The notes beneath the pieces were generated by a model, which saw nothing but the letters and a program-made list of their open reading frames with translations, had not been told where the DNA came from and did no database searches. Both the position numbers and the translations under genes were made by a program. Shown piece by piece: positions 6,482-9,022 of a stretch of DNA of 9,022 nucleotides (positions are counted from its first letter, which is position 1; every line of letters begins with the position of its first letter). Origin of the DNA: Alphaproteobacteria bacterium. Its GTDB lineage: Bacteria > Pseudomonadota > Alphaproteobacteria > UBA8366. The stretch covers positions 1-9,022 of the forward strand of contig JASLSL010000062.1 in the NCBI GenBank assembly GCA_030743445.1. The letters run 5' to 3'.

Positions 6482-6515
6482 GGATTAGCCCGGCTTGGAT
6501 TAGCCCGGCTTGGAT
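6482..6515. repeat. 15-base tandem duplication forming a hairpin at the convergent gene ends
   Basis: GGATTAGCCCGGCTT occurs at 6482-6496 and again, identical, at 6497-6511, followed by GGAT. On the minus strand each unit encodes KPG plus a TAA stop, so the last codons and the stop of the lipocalin-like gene are duplicated in frame. Each unit contains the near-palindrome AGCCCGGCT. The two copies (6487-6495 and 6502-6510) can therefore pair as an eight-base-pair stem with one central C-C mismatch and a six-base loop. It lies between two convergent genes and may help end transcription both ways. It has no T-run, so it is not a classical Rho-independent terminator. Confidence 0.7.
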
Positions 6516-6967
6516 CGGAGCGTCGCCTCGGCCCGCCGCCAGGTGACCCAGGCTTCGATCTCTTCACCTGTGGGCCAGCGCCGGGTCACGGTCAGCTTGA
6601 GCCGTCCGTCGTCGAGTAGCTCGAGGCCGCGCACCTCTTCGGTTCCGACCCAGCCCGGGTTGAGCGCGAAACGCACCTTGGTGATCAACCGACCATCCTC
6701 GAGCCGCCAGTTTCCACCGTAGGAAAGATAGGTATCGAAAGCCCGGAGCCGGTCCTTGTCCGGAGCGTCGGTGTGAAAGGCGGGATTATCCGTCAACGGC
6801 GGCCGATCGGCCCAACAGACGGCGGCCAACAGCCAACCATCGGACGAGATCAACAACAGGCCTTCCTGTTTGGCGCCGTAGCGATCCGCGACCAGATGGT
6901 CGTGTTCCGTCGTCGCGCCGCGATCATCCATCAGCCAAGTGCCGACGATGTCTTGTTCGGTAATCAT
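6500..6967 (-). CDS. Lipocalin-like domain protein (Lipocalin_5 type), probably cytoplasmic
   Basis: A 155-aa single-domain protein. It opens with the typical lipocalin-like IVGTW motif (residues 8-12). Other family landmarks are GLLLISSDGWLLAAV and the second-half signature YLSYGGNWRLEDG, followed by LNPGWVGTEEVRGLEL and DGRLKLTV. These match the small beta-barrel lipocalin-like domain (PF13924 by recall), which has no established biochemical role. There is no signal peptide. The start is ATG at 6967, because GGAGGG lies six bases upstream. An in-frame ATG 17 codons earlier (7018) lacks such a site and adds an unconserved basic stretch. The TAA stop lies in the duplicated 15-base repeat. The gene converges on the Sel1-repeat gene (30 bases apart) and diverges from adhC. 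The ligand is unknown. Confidence 0.8.
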   Translation of the reverse strand: MITEQDIVGTWLMDDRGATTEHDHLVADRYGAKQEGLLLISSDGWLLAAVCWADRPPLTDNPAFHTDAPDKDRLRAFDTYLSYGGNWRLEDGRLITKVRFALNPGWVGTEEVRGLELLDDGRLKLTVTRRWPTGEEIEAWVTWRRAEATLRSKPG

Positions 6968-7101
6968 TCGCGTCCCTCCGGCGATCCCTTTGATCGCTTT
7001 GTTTACAGGAAGAGGCAAGGCGTCAAAACCACGCTTGAAAACGCAGCGTCCATTTGCGAGCCTCGGCGCAACGACAAGAACGCTTCATCGGGGAGAGGTC
7101 C
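6968..7101. promoter_or_regulatory. Divergent intergenic region between the lipocalin-like gene and adhC
   Basis: These 134 bases separate two divergent starts and should carry at least one promoter. On the minus strand TTGACG at 7026-7021 is a good -35 match, but no well-spaced -10 box follows it. On the plus strand TTGAAA (7034-7039) is a possible -35, again without a clear -10. No convincing operator palindrome was found, and in particular no obvious FrmR-type site. Before adhC, GGGGAGAGG (7090-7098) gives a strong ribosome binding site and fixes its start at 7102. Confidence 0.35.
6974..6979 (-). promoter_or_regulatory. Ribosome binding site that decides the start of the lipocalin-like gene
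   Basis: GGAGGG on the minus strand is six bases before ATG 6967-6965. This is the strongest Shine-Dalgarno match near this gene and favours the shorter 155-aa product over the in-frame ATG at 7018. Confidence 0.7.
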
Positions 7102-8211
7102 ATGGAAAGCCGCGCTGCGGTCGCCCACAAGGCGGGCGAACCCTTGAGCATCGAAACCGTCGATCTGGAAGGCCCGAAGGAAGGCGAGGTGCTGGTCGAG
7201 ATCAAGTCGACCGGCATTTGCCACACCGACGAGTTCACGCTGTCGGGCGCCGATCCGGAGGGTATCTTCCCGGCGATCCTGGGCCACGAGGGCGCCGGCA
7301 TCGTGGTCGATGTCGGAAAGAATGTCACCAGTGTGGCGAAAGGCGACCACGTCATTCCGCTTTACACGCCGGAATGCCGCGTGTGCGAGTACTGCACCAG
7401 CGGCAAGACCAATCTGTGCCAAGCGATCCGCGAAACCCAGGGCCAGGGCGTGATGCCCGACGGCACCAGCCGGTTCACCCTCGGCAAGGAAAAGGTGTTC
7501 CACTACATGGGCACCTCGACGTTCGCGAATTTCTCGGTGATGCCCGAGATCGCGGTCGCCAAGATCCGCGAGGACGCACCGTTCGACAAGGTGTGCTACA
7601 TCGGCTGCGGCGTGACGACCGGGCTCGGCGCGGTGATGAACACGGCCAAGGTCGAGCCCGGCGACAACGTGGTGATCTTCGGGCTCGGCGGCATCGGCCT
7701 CAACGTGATCCAAGGCGCGCGCATCGCGGGCGCCGACATGATCGTCGGCGTCGACCTCAACGCCGGCAAGAAGGAGCTCGCCGAGAAGTTCGGCATGACC
7801 CACTTCGTAAATCCCGAAGAGGTCGAGGGCGACCTGGTGCCCTATCTGGTCGACCTGACCAAGGGCGGCGCCGACTACAGCTTCGAGTGCATCGGCAATG
7901 TCGAGGTGATGCGCGCGGCATTGGAGTGCTGCCATAAGGGCTGGGGCGAGAGCATCATCATCGGCGTGGCGCCGGCGGGTGCCGAGATCGCGACGCGGCC
8001 ATTCCAGCTCGTCACCGGAAGGGTCTGGCGCGGCACCGCCTTCGGGGGTGCGAGGGGCCGAACCGACGTACCGAAGATCGTCGACTGGTACATAGAGGGC
8101 AAGATCAACATCGACGACCTGATCACCCACACCATGGCGCTCGACGACATTAACAAGGCCTTCGACCTGATGCATGCGGGCGAGTCGATCCGCAGCGTCG
8201 TGACTTATTGA
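7102..8211 (+). CDS. adhC: S-(hydroxymethyl)glutathione dehydrogenase / class III alcohol dehydrogenase
   Basis: A 369-aa zinc- and NAD-dependent enzyme, also called frmA or flhA. It oxidises the spontaneous adduct of formaldehyde and glutathione to S-formylglutathione in the cytoplasm, and also reduces S-nitrosoglutathione. Catalytic zinc ligands are Cys40 (GICHTDEFTLSG), His62 (GHEGAG) and Cys169 (GCGVTTG). Structural zinc ligands are Cys92, Cys95, Cys98 and Cys106. The NAD fold shows GLGGIG at 194-199 and Asp218 (VGVD). Arg110 in NLCQAIRETQG matches the class III arginine that binds the glutathione carboxylate. Length equals that of E. coli FrmA. The start at 7102 has GGGGAGAGG upstream; an in-frame ATG at 7054 lacks support and lies outside the conserved N-terminus. 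An aldolase gene follows ten bases after the stop. The usual partner, S-formylglutathione hydrolase, is not within this window. Confidence 0.95.
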   Translation: MESRAAVAHKAGEPLSIETVDLEGPKEGEVLVEIKSTGICHTDEFTLSGADPEGIFPAILGHEGAGIVVDVGKNVTSVAKGDHVIPLYTPECRVCEYCTSGKTNLCQAIRETQGQGVMPDGTSRFTLGKEKVFHYMGTSTFANFSVMPEIAVAKIREDAPFDKVCYIGCGVTTGLGAVMNTAKVEPGDNVVIFGLGGIGLNVIQGARIAGADMIVGVDLNAGKKELAEKFGMTHFVNPEEVEGDLVPYLVDLTKGGADYSFECIGNVEVMRAALECCHKGWGESIIIGVAPAGAEIATRPFQLVTGRVWRGTAFGGARGRTDVPKIVDWYIEGKINIDDLITHTMALDDINKAFDLMHAGESIRSVVTY

Positions 8212-8221
8212 GGCGGATCAC

Positions 8222-8968
8222 ATGAGCGAACCAAACTCGTTGAACAAGCTCTGGGCCGAGGGCGGCAGCGCGGTCAACGCCTGGCTTGCGATCAACAGCC
8301 CGGTGTCGGCCGAGATGATGGCCAAGGCCGGCTGGGATACGGTCACCATCGACACCCAGCACGGCATGATCGATCTCGGCCAAGCGATGACGATGATCCA
8401 GACGGTCTCCGGCGCCGGTGCAATCCCGCTGGTCCGGGTGCCGTGGAACGATCCGGCTTGGATTATGAAGTTCCTGGATTCGGGCGCGCTCGGCATCGTT
8501 TGCCCAATGGTCAACACGGCCGAGCAGTGCGCGGCCTTCGTCTCCGCCTGCCGTTATGCACCCGACGGCAATCGCAGCTGGGGTCCGGTGCGCATCCCGT
8601 TCGCCAATCCGCCCGAGTACAAGGACTGGGCCAACCGGAGTGTCGCTACGCTGGCGATGATCGAAACCCAGGAGGCGCTCGACAATCTCGACGATATTCT
8701 GTCGACCCCAGGGCTCGACGCGCTTTACGTCGGCCCCTCGGACCTGGCGATCAGCCTCGGCTCGCCGCCCAACCCGGTGCCGGACGTGCCCAAGGTGCTC
8801 AAGGCGATCGACGCGATCCTCGAGGGCGCCAAGCGCAACGACGTGGTTCCGTGCATCCATTGCGGTAGCGGCGAAATGGCGAAGGAGTACCTCGCCAAGG
8901 GCTGGCGGCTGGTCACCATCCAGAACGACGCGGGGTTTTTGGTCGCCGCGGCGAAGGCGGTGCTCTAG
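8222..8968 (+). CDS. HpcH/HpaI-family metal-dependent class II aldolase
   Basis: A 248-aa TIM-barrel enzyme of the family that includes HpaI (4-hydroxy-2-oxoheptanedioate aldolase), GarL and RhmA. These cleave or form bonds between pyruvate-type 2-oxo acids and aldehydes using a divalent metal. Landmarks: TIDTQHG (His47 at the HpaI general-base position; HpaI itself has DGEH here), VRVPWND (Arg72, which holds the 2-oxo acid), AMIETQEALDN (Glu148, metal ligand) and VGPSDLAISLG (Asp174, second metal ligand). All catalytic positions are present, so the enzyme should be active. The start ATG has GAGGCGG upstream. The gene begins ten bases after adhC and is probably co-transcribed. HpcH/HpaI aldolases are promiscuous and some accept formaldehyde, so a link to the neighbour is possible but unproven. 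The substrate cannot be read from the sequence. Confidence 0.9.
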   Translation: MSEPNSLNKLWAEGGSAVNAWLAINSPVSAEMMAKAGWDTVTIDTQHGMIDLGQAMTMIQTVSGAGAIPLVRVPWNDPAWIMKFLDSGALGIVCPMVNTAEQCAAFVSACRYAPDGNRSWGPVRIPFANPPEYKDWANRSVATLAMIETQEALDNLDDILSTPGLDALYVGPSDLAISLGSPPNPVPDVPKVLKAIDAILEGAKRNDVVPCIHCGSGEMAKEYLAKGWRLVTIQNDAGFLVAAAKAVL

Positions 8969-9022
8969 ACGGCAAGAAGTTAGATATTTTTTCTTGGCGA
9001 GAAACGCCTGGTAGCCGAGCCC

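Noticed and set aside
7003..8175. 390-codon minus-strand open frame opposite adhC
   Set aside because: It is antisense to a textbook class III alcohol dehydrogenase and covers the divergent promoter region. Its His/Asp/Ala-rich sequence has no family features.
8996..9008. Small hairpin GGCG-AGAAA-CGCC after the aldolase gene as a terminator
   Set aside because: The T-run (8987-8992) lies before the stem on the plus strand and becomes an A-run after the stem on the minus strand. Neither direction gives the stem-then-T order of a Rho-independent terminator.
8969..9022. Possible end of another gene in the last 54 bases
   Set aside because: No stop or start with supporting sequence could be tied to a recognisable protein, and the stretch is too short to judge.

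Overview
This is an ordinary-looking GC-rich chromosomal window. Gene content and order suggest an alphaproteobacterium, probably Rhodospirillales-like. That placement is inference, from the hflK-hflC-DUF2065-degP order next to a divergent mrp/apbC gene and from a glutathione-dependent formaldehyde dehydrogenase. No RNA genes, insertion sequences, prophage genes, CRISPR arrays or defence genes were seen.

Left block (1-2706, minus strand): a membrane and envelope protein quality-control operon. It reads hflK (361 aa), hflC (296 aa), a 61-aa DUF2065 two-helix membrane protein with no normal start codon, a 201-base spacer, and the first 116 codons of a DegP/HtrA-type periplasmic protease that runs off the window. 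The spacer holds three copies of a 16-base element. Two of them form a long inverted repeat just upstream of the protease ribosome binding site.

Middle block (2866-6469, plus strand): mrp/apbC (Fe-S cluster carrier ATPase), transcribed divergently from hflK. It is followed, with junctions of 13 bases or less, by three genes for predicted secreted proteins: a tandem CAP/SCP-domain protein, an alpha/beta-hydrolase-fold protein and a Sel1-repeat protein. The shared spacing and export signals suggest one transcription unit and a joint periplasmic job, which I cannot name. This trio is the least characterised part of the window.

Right block (6482-8968): a minus-strand lipocalin-like protein converges on the Sel1-repeat gene through a 15-base tandem duplication that also duplicates the stop codon and can fold into a hairpin. 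Divergent from it is a two-gene plus-strand operon: class III alcohol dehydrogenase (S-(hydroxymethyl)glutathione dehydrogenase), then an HpcH/HpaI-family aldolase. The first acts in formaldehyde detoxification. The second makes or breaks bonds between a 2-oxo acid and an aldehyde, and its natural substrate is not evident.

I see no clear new defence or mobile system. The best leads are the repeated element ahead of degP, the ATA-start candidate gene, the CAP/hydrolase/Sel1 trio and the stop-duplicating repeat.
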